NCBI GenBank assembly: GCA_002104945.1
Contig: MCFH01000117.1
Span: 1 to 38,478 of the forward strand
Direction of reading: 5' to 3'
Source: Piromyces finnis
Lineage: Eukaryota; Neocallimastigomycota; Neocallimastigomycetes; Neocallimastigales; Neocallimastigaceae
DNA: 38,478 nucleotides
Shown here: positions 19,657 to 31,912 of the stretch, in pieces
How the letters are laid out: every line of letters begins with the position of its first letter
Numbering within the stretch: the first letter of the stretch is position 1
The notes under the pieces: generated by a model
Seen by the model: the letters and a program-made list of their open reading frames with translations, nothing else
The model's database searches: none
What the model was told of the DNA's origin: nothing
Made by a program: the position numbers and the translations under genes

Positions 19657-21494
19657 ATGGTTCTTGATAATCAAGTGGATCTACTAATTTCTAAATTAAA
19701 AAGAAGGTTATTAATTAATATATAGTTTAAGATTTTATTTTGCATATTTGTATTATAAGCGAAATGAGAAAAAGAAGTGTTTATATACTTGTTGTTTTAA
19801 CGGAGAAGCTAATGTTTTAAAAATATATAATTAATATATATTGGTATTTTTTATAATTTTAAGACAAATTGTTAATTCAGCTCAAGCTGCAATTCAAACT
19901 GCTTATTTAATGAGAAAGGTTATTGCAGCAACCAAGAGTCACCAAGCTGATAAATTAATTGATACAGTAAAGGAAATTGGAAAAAGATTGGTCTTAGCAC
20001 AACCAATGGGTAAAATTCAATAGTACAAAAAATTATTTTTTTCTTTCTTTATTTCTTTTTTTAATAACTTAATTCTATATTATTATATTATTATTTTTTT
20101 TTAAATAGAATTAGTTGTAGGTAATATCATTAGAAGAGTTTTACATATTATTCGTGAAGAATATACAACAATTATGAGACAGGAACAAAATAAAATTCCA
20201 CAATTTCCAAGCTCATCTTCAACAATGTTTAATTTACTTGAAACTTCAGATGATATAGATTATTCAAATACTTTTTATGATATCCTTTATAATATATACT
20301 TAAAATTCTATTAGAAATTATAAAATTATAATTTTATATCATAATCATAATATATTCTTTAACTTAATTTCTTACATTTCAAGCAATTAGTTATTGATGG
20401 TATTAAGGATTTAATTGATGAATTAGAAACTCAACAACAAAACATTGCTAATCAGGCTTTAGAACATATTCATTCAAAGTAATATTTATTAAATTTATCA
20501 TTATTATTTTATTTTAAAAAAACTATTTTAATAAAAAAACAATTTGAAAATATTTTTAAAAATTAATTATGAATTAATTTCTTTTCTTTTCCTTTTTTTA
20601 AATGTAAATCTATTTGGAAAAAAAATACCAATATATAGTGAAATTATTATGACACTTAATAATTCTGAAACTGTTCAAAATTACTTAAAACAAGCTGCTA
20701 AAACAAGAACATTCCAAGTTATTGTTGCTGATACATCACCAACGTAAATAAAATAAATTAAATGAAACATACAATTAAATAACTGTTTAAATTCTATAAT
20801 TATATAATTAAATATATTTTTATATATTTATTCATAAGACATGAAGGTCAAGTTATGGCTAAAGCTTTAGCTTCTGCTGGTATCGAAGTTACTTTGATTC
20901 CTGATTCAGCAATTTTTGCTGTTATGTCTAGAGTTAATAAAGTCATTCTCGGAAGTCATACTGTTACCGCTAATGGTGGTCTTATTGCTTGTACTGGTAG
21001 TCGTATTATTGCTACTGCAGCAAAATACCATTCTACTCCTGTTGTAGTTTGTATTGGTTTATATAAGCTTTCTCCAAAATATCCATTTGATATTGAGGAA
21101 TATAATCTTTGTGTTTCCCCTGATCAAGTATATACTTACGATGAAGGTAGTTTTATTGTTATTGTTATTATTATTATTATAATTATTTTGATATATAATA
21201 CTTATTAAATGTTTAAAATTTATAATATATTATAATTATTAAACAACAAAAAGGCGACATATTAGAAAAAGTTGATATTATTAATCCATATTATGAATAT
21301 GTACCACCAGAATTAGTTAGTTTATTTATTACTAATGTGTAAGTTAAATAATATTTTATAAATTGTATTTTCATTAATTAATTGCTAATTATATGAATGA
21401 ATTTATTTATATAAAATATATTATAAGTGGTCCACAACCACCAACTTATATGTATAGATTATTAAACGAATTTTATTCAAAGGAAGACTTTGAA
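19657..21494 (+). CDS. Translation initiation factor eIF2B subunit beta
   Basis: Exons: 19657-19706, 19864-20009, 20109-20279, 20376-20478, 20639-20743, 20839-21146, 21254-21338, 21428-21494. eIF2B is the guanine nucleotide exchange factor for eIF2; beta (GCD7/EIF2B2) belongs to its regulatory core with alpha and delta. Family blocks: VDLLISKLKRRQIVNSAQAA, VGNIIRRVLHIIREEY, IANQALEHIHSNEIIMTL, AGIEVTLIPDSAIFAVMSRV, KYHSTPVVVCIGLYKLSPKY, GDILEKVDIINPYYEYVPPE, LFITNVGPQPPTYMYRLLNE. About 345 residues, the normal length. Intron 3 is AT-AC. As written, the last exon ends FYSKGRL at 21494. One A fewer in the A4 run 21479-21482 would give the more typical acidic end KEDFEI with a stop at 21499-21501, so a base error is likely. 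Confidence 0.95.
20280..20375 (+). other. U12-type AT-AC intron in eIF2B beta
   Basis: It starts ATATCCTTT, the exact U12 AT-AC donor consensus, and ends in AC. TTCTTTAAC at 20355-20363 is one base from the U12 branch consensus TTCCTTAAC and sits about 13 bases before the end. There is no GT near the exon end. Splicing TATG|ATATCC to TTAC|ATTTCAAG keeps the frame and gives FYDFKQLVIDGIKDLIDELE. The nearby AG at 20382-20383 would break the frame. Confidence 0.85.
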
Positions 21495-21501
21495 ATCTAA
21501 T

Positions 21502-22803
21502 TAATATATATTAATTAATGGTAATAATATCGATTATTATCTTATAAAATTATTTTTTCTCATAAAGTCTAAAGTGATAACTCTTATAATATTAAAAAAA
21601 AAATATAGAAATAATAATAAATCAACAATTATATTTATTTAATCTTGAAAATATTATTAATAAAACCTATTTTATTATTAAATCTAGATTAATATTTAAT
21701 ATATATATATATAAATAATATATATATTGATAGTAAGAATATATGATTTAATTTTAATTAGATATTTAAAATAAACATTATCTTTAGCTTGTTAATTAAA
21801 CGTATATTTTAATCTTTTATTTTCATCTCTAATGATTTAATAAACTATGGGTATATTTAATAAATCTAATAGAACTATTATTTTTTATATAATTATAGAT
21901 ATAGCTTTATATAATATCAGCATTATTTTATTTTATTGATACTAATATAAATAATATTGATATATTTATTTATTTATATTTTTAAATAATTTGAAAAATA
22001 AAAAATAACAATTATAAAGAATTTTATTTATTGTTTTTAAAATGATTGAAAGGTTACATCAATTTTTTCTTTTATCGAAAATATTATATAAAATATATAA
22101 AATATGTATCTTCCATTTTTTTTTTTATTTATTTTAAAATTATCAATTATTTAAATAGATAAATAATTATAAAATAATATAATTTTATATATTATATGAT
22201 TGATTTTTTTTTTATTTATATTTTTTTAAAAAATAAATTTTTTAACTTTATAATTGATTGATATAAAAAATTTAATATATCTTTTTAAGAAAAGAAAAGT
22301 GGTTATACAGAATAAAATTATTTTTTATAATTTTAATAAACTTTAGAGATTATTAAGAAAAAGAAAAGGAAATATTGGTATTAATAGTATTACAATATTC
22401 TAAAAATAAAAAAAGTAATTTATCTTCATCATATTTAAATGACATTAAACAAAGTTTAATCTAATTCAATATTAAAAATATACAATATATAATAGTAATT
22501 GAGAAAAGATATATTAAAAATACATTTATTTTTTCTTAAATTCAAAGAAATAATTATGTAACAAAAATAATAATATTAAAATATAAATTATATTAAATAT
22601 CCTTCCTCTCCTTCGTCTTCTTAATTTAATAAACATTTCTTGATTATAATTCTTTTCATATATATTTTTTATTTTATTTATATTCTTAATTAACAATAAA
22701 TATGTATTATTTCCTTTATTATTATTTATATAGTTATATATAAAATAAATAATCAAACAATAGTTTCAAAGATATATAAGCAAATAAATAAATAAATTTA
22801 AAA
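21502..22803. other. AT-rich intergenic region
   Basis: 1.3 kb between eIF2B beta and transportin, both on the plus strand. No protein-like frame or RNA gene is recognised. It should hold the eIF2B 3' UTR and the transportin promoter. The minus-strand frame at 22526-22756 is compositional (Ile/Asn/Tyr). Confidence 0.6.
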
Positions 22804-25800
22804 ATGGATTGGCAACCTGAGCCTATAAGTTTACAGCAATTAATTGATTTATTGCAACAATCAACAACACCAAACACTGAAATTCATATGAGAGTTACTC
22901 AAGTATATATTTATATAATTAATTTAATTTTATGCTTAAAATAAAATTATATATTTAAAAATTTAAAAATGTAATTCAAAATATAATTAATTTTTGTTTT
23001 ATAAATAATTATTATTATTATATCATTTAATATAAATGTATTATTATAAACATTGATCCTAATTATAATCCAATTTTTAAAAATGAAATAATAAATTTTA
23101 AACATAAAATTATAAATTCGTATTTCCTAGCAATTAAGATCTTTCGACAATATTCCTGATTATAATAAATATCTTGCATTTATTTTTACTTTACTTCATC
23201 AAGAAAATGTTTCAACTCGTGTTGCAGCTGGTCTTGTTTTAAAAAATAATATTAAAATGAATTTTGGAAACATACCATTAGAAGTAATACAATATGTTAA
23301 ACAATGTTCAATTGAGGCTTTAAATGATGATATTGTTAATATTCGTTCAACAGCAGGTACAATTATTACAACAATATGCACAGCATATGGATTTGAATCG
23401 TGGCCAGAATTATTAAAACAATTAGTAAATTTACTGGATAATCAAAATATTTTAATTGTTGAGGTATATTTAAAATTATATTCAATTAATACATGTTTAT
23501 TTCACAATTTTGATATTAAATAAAAAAAAAAAATTAATTTTAATTTAATTTTACATATATTATGTTAATTTTAAAAATCATATTAAATTAAAATAATATT
23601 TTTCAGAGTAGTATAAATGCACTTCAAAAAATTTGTGAAGATTCAGCAAGAGTACTAAGATATAATAATGAAAACGATTTATACTATATTATTCCAAAGT
23701 TTATTGAATTATTTAATTCACAAAGTGTAAAAGTTAGGAGAGATGCTATTGATTGTGCAAATCAATTTATTCTAATGAAATCTGATTTTTTAACTTTACA
23801 TATGAAGAATTTCTTAAATGGTTTATATCAATGTACATCTGATCCATCACCAGAAGTTAAAAAGGTAGTTTGTCAAGCGTTTGTTATGATTTTAGAAGTA
23901 TATCCAAATGAATTAATGGAAGAATTACCAAATGTTGTTAAATATATGCTTTATTGTACACAAGATGAAGATGAAAGCGTAGCATTGGAAGCATGTGAGT
24001 TTTGGCTAACATTTGCTGAACAACCAATGATGCTAATGAACTTATCATCCTTTATACCAGAGTAAATAAAAATATATTGCTTATATATATATATATGATA
24101 AATAACTTTAAAAGTTAATTTCATAATATTTAAATTAAAATATTTTTATAGAATTGTACCTGTTTTATTAAAAGGTATGATTTATAGCCCAAATGATATT
24201 GCAATTATTAAAGGTCTTGATGAAGATGACACTAATATTCCTGATAATGAGCAAGATATTAAACCACGTCATCATAAATCAAAGCAACATTATCAACAAA
24301 ATCCAGGTCAATCCCATGAATTTCCTGAAGAATATGATGAAAGTGATGATGAATACGATGACTTTGATGATGATGATGAAAAATACTCTGAATGGAATCT
24401 TAGAAAGTGTTCTGCTGCAGCATTAGATGTTATGGCATCAACAATTGGAGATAAACTTTTAGAAGTATTGCTTCCATTATTAAATACTGAATTACAAAGT
24501 TCTGAATGGGAACATGTTGAATCTGCTATTTTAGCTCTAGGTGCTGTTGGTGAAGGTAATTTTTATAACCTATTTTTACCTTGTTATTTATTAATTATTA
24601 TTAAAATTTAAATAATAAAATCTAATTAATAAAAAATATTAATAACAAAGGATGTCAAGAGGGAATGAAAGTTCATTTACCAACTTTATGGCAATTTTTA
24701 TTGTTAAATTTAGATAACCCAAAAGTAAAAAAAAATATAATAAATAATTAATATAATTTTCTTCTTTTTTTTTTTTTTTTTAATATATATTTGTATTATT
24801 ATTTATTTAATAATCTTTATTCTCTATTATTTAGCCATTGGTTAGATCAATTACATGCTGGACTTTAGGTCGTTATGCTAAGTGGTCCTTAGATCCACCA
24901 CTTGGTACTGATGTTGAACTTCATCGTCAAACTTATTTTAATCCTTTATTGGAAAAGGTTTTTATTATTTTATTGTAAATATAAATTTTTAATAAATAAT
25001 TTGTTTTGAGATAATAAAAAAAATAATTATTATTTTTTTAGTTGCTTGATAGAATTCTTGATAATAATAAAAGAGTTCAAGAAGCAGGATGTAGTGCTTT
25101 TGCAACTTTAGAAGAAATAGCTCAAGGTGAATTAATACCTTATCTTAAACCAATATTGGAAAAATTCTCAATTGCGTTTACAAAATATCAAGTAATAAAC
25201 ATTAAATTTAATATAACTAAAGCTTATGGTTAAAATATCTAATTATATAAATTATTTAACAAAATATAGAATAAGAATTTATTAATTTTATATGATGCTG
25301 TTGGTACTCTCGCAGATTCTGTCGGAGATGCTTTAAATCAACCAGAACTTATTGAAATTTTAATGCCTCCACTTATAAATCGCTGGAACCAAATACCTGA
25401 TGATGATAATGGTATATTTCCATTACTTGAGGTAACATTACATTTTTATATTATTTTTTGTTTTAATTTAAAATATTTAAGGAAGTTTATAATTTTATAT
25501 TCTATTAAAAATAACAAATATTTTTAGTGTTTATCATCTGTTGCAATTGCATTAGGTCCAGGATTTCTATCATTTAGTCAACCAATCTGGCAACGTTGTA
25601 TAAATATTATTGAAAGAACATTCATATTAGATGATGTAAATAATAAATATACATATATATATAATAATTAAAAATAACTAACCTTCTCTCTCTATATATA
25701 TAGGCTTTTAGACGTGGAGAAACAGAAGAAAAGCCTGATAAAGATTTTATAATTGTAGCATTAGATCTTTTGAGTGGTATATTCCAAGGTTTAGGAAATC

Positions 25801-26939
25801 AAATAGAATTTTTAATGTCAAATAGTTATCAACCTCTTCTTGATATTATTTTAAAATCAATTAGAGTAAGTTTTTATTAGAATGCATATAAATTTTTTAT
25901 ATAAAAATCTAATTATATATTTTTTGATTTTATTTATTCATTGTAATAACAAAGGATGAAGCATTGGACGTTCAACAAAGCGCATATGCTTTATTAGGAG
26001 ATGTCGCGATTTCAGCATATGAATACTTAAAGCCAAGGTTGACTGAATTTATGGTAGATATTGTTAAAGTTATTACAACATATAATGAAAATTATCACGA
26101 TCTTGTGTGTAATAATGCAATATGGGCAACTGGAGAAATATCACTTAAAGCTAGTAAATATATCTATATCTATATCTACATTTATATGTTTTTAATAATA
26201 ATAATACTAAGAAAATATATTTACCTCTATAATAACTATTATATTTAGTGGACGATATGAAGCAATATGTAGGAAGTATAATAGAACCATTAATAATGAA
26301 ATTACATGATGAATCAAAATCATTATCATTATTGGAAAATATTGCAATTACTATAAGTAGAATAGGTTTTGTTTGCCCTGAGATTGTATCTATTCATTTA
26401 CCGATGTTTTACAAGCAATGGTATTGTATTATTTAATATAAAAGATAATTTTATTAAATCAAGATTTAATAACTTTTAAAAATCAATAATTTAATAGGTG
26501 TAGTATATTAAGAAATATTGTTGATAACAAAGAAAAAGAGTCAGCATTCTTTGGAATGTGTAAAATGATAGAAGTAAATCCAAATGCAATTATTGAAGTA
26601 AGTATTTTAGAATCATTAATTTATTTAGTAAATTTAAAATAAAATTTAAATACTAATTTATTAATTAAAATAAAAAGGATTTTGTATATTTCTGTGATGC
26701 TATAGTTCATTGGACTCATCTTTCCCCTCAATTAAATTTATGCTTCATTAACGTAAGATATTTTGATAATAATTTAATCTTATTATAACAAAAATTTAAC
26801 TATAAATTTTATTTTATAGATTTTAAATGGATTCAAGCAAATGATAGGTGAAAATTGGGAACAATGTTTAGCAAAATATCCTGATGAAAAAATGAGACAG
26901 ATTATAAGACAACGTTTACAAGTCCGTTATCAAGTTTAA
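22804..26939 (+). CDS. Transportin (karyopherin beta-2 / Kap104-type nuclear import receptor)
   Basis: Fifteen exons: 22804-22902, 23131-23463, 23607-24061, 24152-24555, 24651-24724, 24835-24957, 25042-25191, 25270-25431, 25528-25635, 25704-25865, 25955-26153, 26249-26420, 26498-26597, 26678-26752, 26820-26939. They total 2736 bases, 911 residues, the family's usual size. Transportin imports PY-NLS cargoes such as hnRNPs through nuclear pores and releases them on Ran-GTP. It is built of HEAT repeats. Diagnostic segments: [40 protein letters not shown], the acidic H8-type loop near 355-380 ([20 protein letters not shown]), [76 protein letters not shown] and a C-terminus with [20 protein letters not shown]. 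All 14 introns are GT-AG and frame-consistent. Confidence 0.96.
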
Positions 26940-27885
26940 ATATGTATATTTAAATATATACTTTATTAAATCAGTCTTTTTAAATATATATTTATTAATA
27001 ACTAAAAAAAAATGATATAAAATAAAATATTATTATACTTTCTACTATTAATAAGCAATATTTATATATAACGTTAATATTAAAGTAATCAATTATCTTT
27101 CTATTTATTATTCAGTTTTATTTAAAATTATTATTTTCATGTTTATAATTATTTATTACATTATATTAAAGAAAACTTTTTTTTTTTAATTTGCTAAAAA
27201 ATATATAAAAGAATTATGTATTTTTTATTTTATTATTTTTTTTAAAAAAAATTTAACAGAAAATAAATAAATTATAATTTTATTTAAAAAATATGTATAA
27301 AATTTTATGTTAAAAAAAAAAAAAAAAAAAAAAAGGGAAAAAGAAAAGAAGAAATATGGTAAAAATTAATTTAATCTTAATTCTAAATAAATATCTATAT
27401 ATATAATATACATAAAAAATCCATATATTTATAAAGTAATATAAAAAATATATTAAATATTATCCTTTCTTTCTTTCTTTTTTTTTTTCTCGATAGTAAA
27501 CTATTTATTGATTACAGTGAATGTAAACTATTTAATTTGAATATTCTCCTTCAATTTATTAAAAAAGGATTAATAATTAAGTTCAGAAATTCTCTATTAC
27601 TAGAAATTATAAAATATTAAACAATATAATATATTTAATTGTTTTAAATAATATAATTTTGTACTTTTTTTTTTTTATCAATTCATTTTTCATATAATTT
27701 GATATTTTATTTATTTATTCTTCGTAGTACAGCAAGGTTTTAATAGAAATTAAAATTAATAAAAATAAACATAAAATATAAATTTATGTTTATTAAAATA
27801 ATTAAAATATATTCGATAAAATTTTATAAATATCAAGAAACAATAAATAGATATATAAAAATTAAAATTAAAGAATACATTTGAA
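26940..27885. other. AT-rich intergenic region
   Basis: This lies between transportin and the CLC gene, both on the plus strand. It holds a 23-base A run (27312-27334) and several T runs. No gene is recognised. Confidence 0.65.
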
Positions 27886-29081
27886 ATGGATAACAAAGGC
27901 ACTACTTCATATAATGGTAGCTCTTCAAAATTAAATAATGAAGATTCTTCAGTTCAATTGTTTAATTTAAATGATTCTTCAGAATTTAATAGTAATTCAA
28001 ATTCTAAACTCCAATCTATTCAAAGTTTAAATGAATCAGCTTCAAGCAGCATTGCAATTTATGGGTAAAGGAAAATTCATAAAAATTAATATATTATTTA
28101 AATTAATAATAATAAATTATATATAGAAATATAAAATTATAATTAAACAACATATAGCTAAAATTAATATATGAAAATTAATATAAATGGTAATTAACAT
28201 TTATTAAAGATATGACCAAATTAAACAAAAAAAAACTAAAAAAAGAGGTAAACTATTGTAAATTTATTCATAAGTAGAAATTAAATTAATGTTAATTAAA
28301 TTTAAATAAATAAATAAATAATAAAACAAAATAAAATAAAACTAGTTACTGCTGCATTTGGAAAACGTGCTGCTTATGAGAATTTTACAACTATTGGTAA
28401 TTTTAAAAAAATCAAATTCAGACATTCTACTTTCTTTGTAAACATAATTTTAGCCAAACTATTCATTCAATATTAATTTATAATATTAATGTATTAATGT
28501 ATTAATAAGATTGGAATCATGATTTTGCTAAAGGTTATATATTTTTGTACTTGTAAAGTATTTTTTTTAAAATATACATATATTAACTGTATTAATTATA
28601 ATATTTCATTTCATTAACAGATAGAAATAGAAAAAATAAAGTGAAAAAAAGAAAAACTCTCAAAGGTAGATTATATCTTATTTATGATGCATGCCAATCA
28701 TGGATTTTGGTTATATTAATAGGTAATTCATTAATTAAAGAAATAAAAATTTCTTATTTAAAATTATTTTTAATTTTATTAAATAAAATTTAATAATTAA
28801 TTAATAGGTATGGTAACAGGTCTCCTTGCTGCCTTTATTGCAATTAGTTCAGATTGGATATCAGATATTAAAGAAGGTCATTGCAAGAGTGGATTTTATT
28901 TAAATCGTAAATTTTGTTGTTGGGGAAATCCAGGTAAGCATAATTCCATTTTAAAAAAAGTTAATTTTAAATTTCTTTATATTAATAAGTATTGTTTATT
29001 GTTTAAATAATAATTAATTAGGCTCTCAATGTTCGGACTGGTAATTTATTTAAAAATTTTTTTTCTTATCTAATAATCCAT

Positions 29082-29112
<31 letters not shown>

Positions 29113-31354
29113 TATATCTCAATAAATATGAAATAGGGAACAATGGTCAAACTTCTTCAATATTAATTCGTCATTTTTAAAAAAGATAATAAATTTGGGA
29201 ATGTATACTTTAATAGCATGTTTAGCAACATTTATTGCAGCTTATCTTGTGCGTGAATATGCTCCATACTCAGCTGGATCTGGTATTCCAGGTAATTTAG
29301 TATTAGATTATAAATATATATTTAATAATAAATTTTAAACATTTCAATTTTTTAATATATATTTATAAATATTAAATATGAATAATATTAGAGGTAAAAA
29401 CTATTTTAGGTGGTTTTGTTATTAAAGACTTTTTAGGAATACATACTTTAATTATGAAATGTATTGGTTTATCTCTTTCAGTTGGTGCAGGTTTGTCAGT
29501 TGGTAAAGAAGGTCCATTAGTACATGTAGGTTGTTGTGTTGGTAATTTATGTTCAAGATTATTTAGTAAATTTAATAATAATAGTGCAAGAAGAAGAGAA
29601 GCATTATCAGCCGCGTCAGCAGCTGGTGTATCAGTTGCTTTTGGGGCTCCAATTGGAGCAGTTCTTTTTTCTTTGGAAGAAGTGTCATATTATTTCCCAA
29701 TGAAGACTTTATGGCGATCTTTCTTATCTGCATTAGTAGGAGCACTTACTTTACAATTAATGAATCCTTTTAGATCAGGAAAAGTTGTTCTTTTTCAAGT
29801 TGCTTATACTCGTATTTGGCATATATTCGAGTTACCAATTTATATTTTACTAGGTGCAATAGGGTAAGTTTTTAATATAGATTCAATGTTAAAAAAAACT
29901 TAATTTGCCTTAAAAAGATATAAAAAATTATTATTGTTATGATTTTTTTATTTTAATTAACTATATAATATATTTATAATTAAAAAACAGTGGATTATAC
30001 GGTGCATTCTTTATTAAGATGAACATGAAAGTTGTAAGATTAAGAAAATTTTCATGGTTGAAAAAGTATCCAATTCAAGAAGTATTTATAGTAACGTTAA
30101 TTACATCTATTGTAAGTTATGGATTCCTCTTTTTGCGTGTTAGTATGACTCAATTAATTTCAAATCTTTTCAGAGAATGCTCGGAATTAGAAAGTGACTT
30201 TGGAGGATTATGTAAAAAATCACAATTAAAATCAACTATATTTATGCTTTTAATTGCCCTTATTTTAAAAATAATAATGACAATCTTTACTTTTGGTATA
30301 AGAGTACCTGCTGGAATATTTGTTCCAAGTTTAGCTGTTGGTGCTTTAATTGGAAGAATTGTTGGTATCTTAATGCAACTTTGGCAAGAATCTCATCCGG
30401 ATCTTTGGTTATTTTCATCCTGTAATCCCGATGTCCAATGCGTTACACCAGGTGTATATGCATTTATTGGTGCAGCAGCAGCACTAGGTGGTGTAACTAG
30501 AATGACTGTATCAACAACAGTAATTATGTTTGAATTAACTGGTTCATTATCATATGGTAATTTCTATTTTTTTAAACTTATTTCAATAAGAAATGATCAA
30601 ATAATAAATTGTTTTTATATATTTTATATATATATATATATTTTAATATAAAATATTAAAGTATTACCTGTTATGGTTACTGTTATGGTTAGTAAATGGG
30701 TTGGTGATGCCTTTGATAAAGATAGTATTTATGATGCATTAATTGATTTAAATCAATATCCATTCCTAGATAATAAAAGAGAGTATTATAGTGATGCTAT
30801 TGTTTCAGACATAATGACAAAAGAAGATAATATTATTGCACTGCCAGCTATAGGATTAACACTTAATGATATAGAAAATATATTACAAGAATATCAATAT
30901 CAAGGTTTCCCAATTATAAATAACACATATGACAAATTATTAATTGGATATATTGGAAGATCAGAATTACGTTATACTATAGGTAAATAGTATTTATTAA
31001 AACTATTATATTTTAATAATTGTATATTAATGAAATAAATTTGTATTAGATCAAGCATCAGAATTAGAAAATGTTGATGGCTTAGTTCAATGTTACTTTA
31101 CAAAAAAATCACCAGACGCGTATGGAATCAATGATCCAACAAAACCTCGAAGATACCTTGATTTGCGTCCTTGGATTGATGCAACCCCATACACTATTAC
31201 ACCAAATTATAAGGTAGTTAAAGTATTAGAAATATTTAAAAAAATTGGTCTTCGACATGTAATAGTCGTTAAACGTGGTAAATTAGTTGGTATATTAAAT
31301 AAAAAAGATTTATTAAGATATTTATCAACATTGAAAGACAATAAAATAAAATGA
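27886..31354 (+). CDS. CLC-3/4/5/Gef1-type chloride/proton exchanger
   Basis: Twelve exons: 27886-28064, 28210-28247, 28346-28396, 28510-28533, 28621-28722, 28808-28933, 29022-29040, 29137-29291, 29392-29863, 29991-30556, 30662-30982, 31050-31354. They total 2358 bases, 785 residues. This is an intracellular CLC (Golgi/endosome/vacuole in relatives) exchanging chloride for protons. Motifs: [15 protein letters not shown] before the membrane domain; selectivity-filter segments GSGIPEVK (about 227), GKEGPLVH with the gating Glu (about 271) and [23 protein letters not shown] with the proton Glu (about 327); [19 protein letters not shown] near the last helices. Two CBS domains follow, around 630-700 ([20 protein letters not shown], then GFPIINN) and 720-780 ([20 protein letters not shown], then [20 protein letters not shown]). 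Both glutamates favour an exchanger over a channel. The N-terminal 60 residues are Ser/Asn-rich. The 24- and 19-base micro-exons keep the frame. Confidence 0.95.
29080..29112. repeat. (TTTA)n microsatellite inside a CLC intron
   Basis: About eight TTTA units in the intron between exons 7 and 8 (29041-29136), shortly before the acceptor at 29136. Confidence 0.85.
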
Positions 31355-31719
31355 ATATTATATTATTACATAAAAGAGATTAAATGAAATAAATCAATAG
31401 TATATATATAATATAAATTTACATAAAAATATATTTAATAGATAATTATTAACTTAAAAATACACAACAAAACTATAAATAAATAAAATTATTTATTATA
31501 AGAAATGAGCCTTTATAACTTCATAAAATATTGCTTGTTTATTATGAATATTTTTAATTGCTTTTTATATTTAAAAAAAAAAAAAAAAAAAAAAAAATCA
31601 AGGGTATATTTTTATTATTTCATAAAGTTTAATTATTTAAAATTACAAATATTATTTTTAAATAGTAATAGCTTTTCTATTTTTCTATAGTTTGCATGAT
31701 TTATAATATATATAGATTT
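31355..31719. other. Convergent intergenic region with long A run
   Basis: This lies between the 3' ends of the CLC gene (+) and the MAGE-domain gene (-). It contains a 25-base A run at 31573-31597. No gene is seen; the frame at 31505-31690 reads through the A run and is not protein-like. Confidence 0.7.
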
Positions 31720-31798
31720 TTAATTTATTCCACGAGATCGTATTAATTCTCTAACAATTTGTTCATGTTCATTTTCATTATAAAACTATTATATTTTA

Positions 31799-31831
<33 letters not shown>

Positions 31832-31867
31832 TGGATAAAATATTTATATTAGTTAATAATAATAATA

Positions 31868-31912
<45 letters not shown>

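Noticed and set aside
20371-20383. Ordinary AG acceptor (TTTCAAG) for eIF2B beta intron 3
   Set aside because: Joining at that AG gives a frameshift with the exon ending TATG, and there is no GT donor to pair with; the AC end at 20375 keeps frame and conservation.
24193-24426. Met/Asn-rich frame over the transportin acidic loop
   Set aside because: Shadow of the GAT/GAA-rich acidic loop in another frame.
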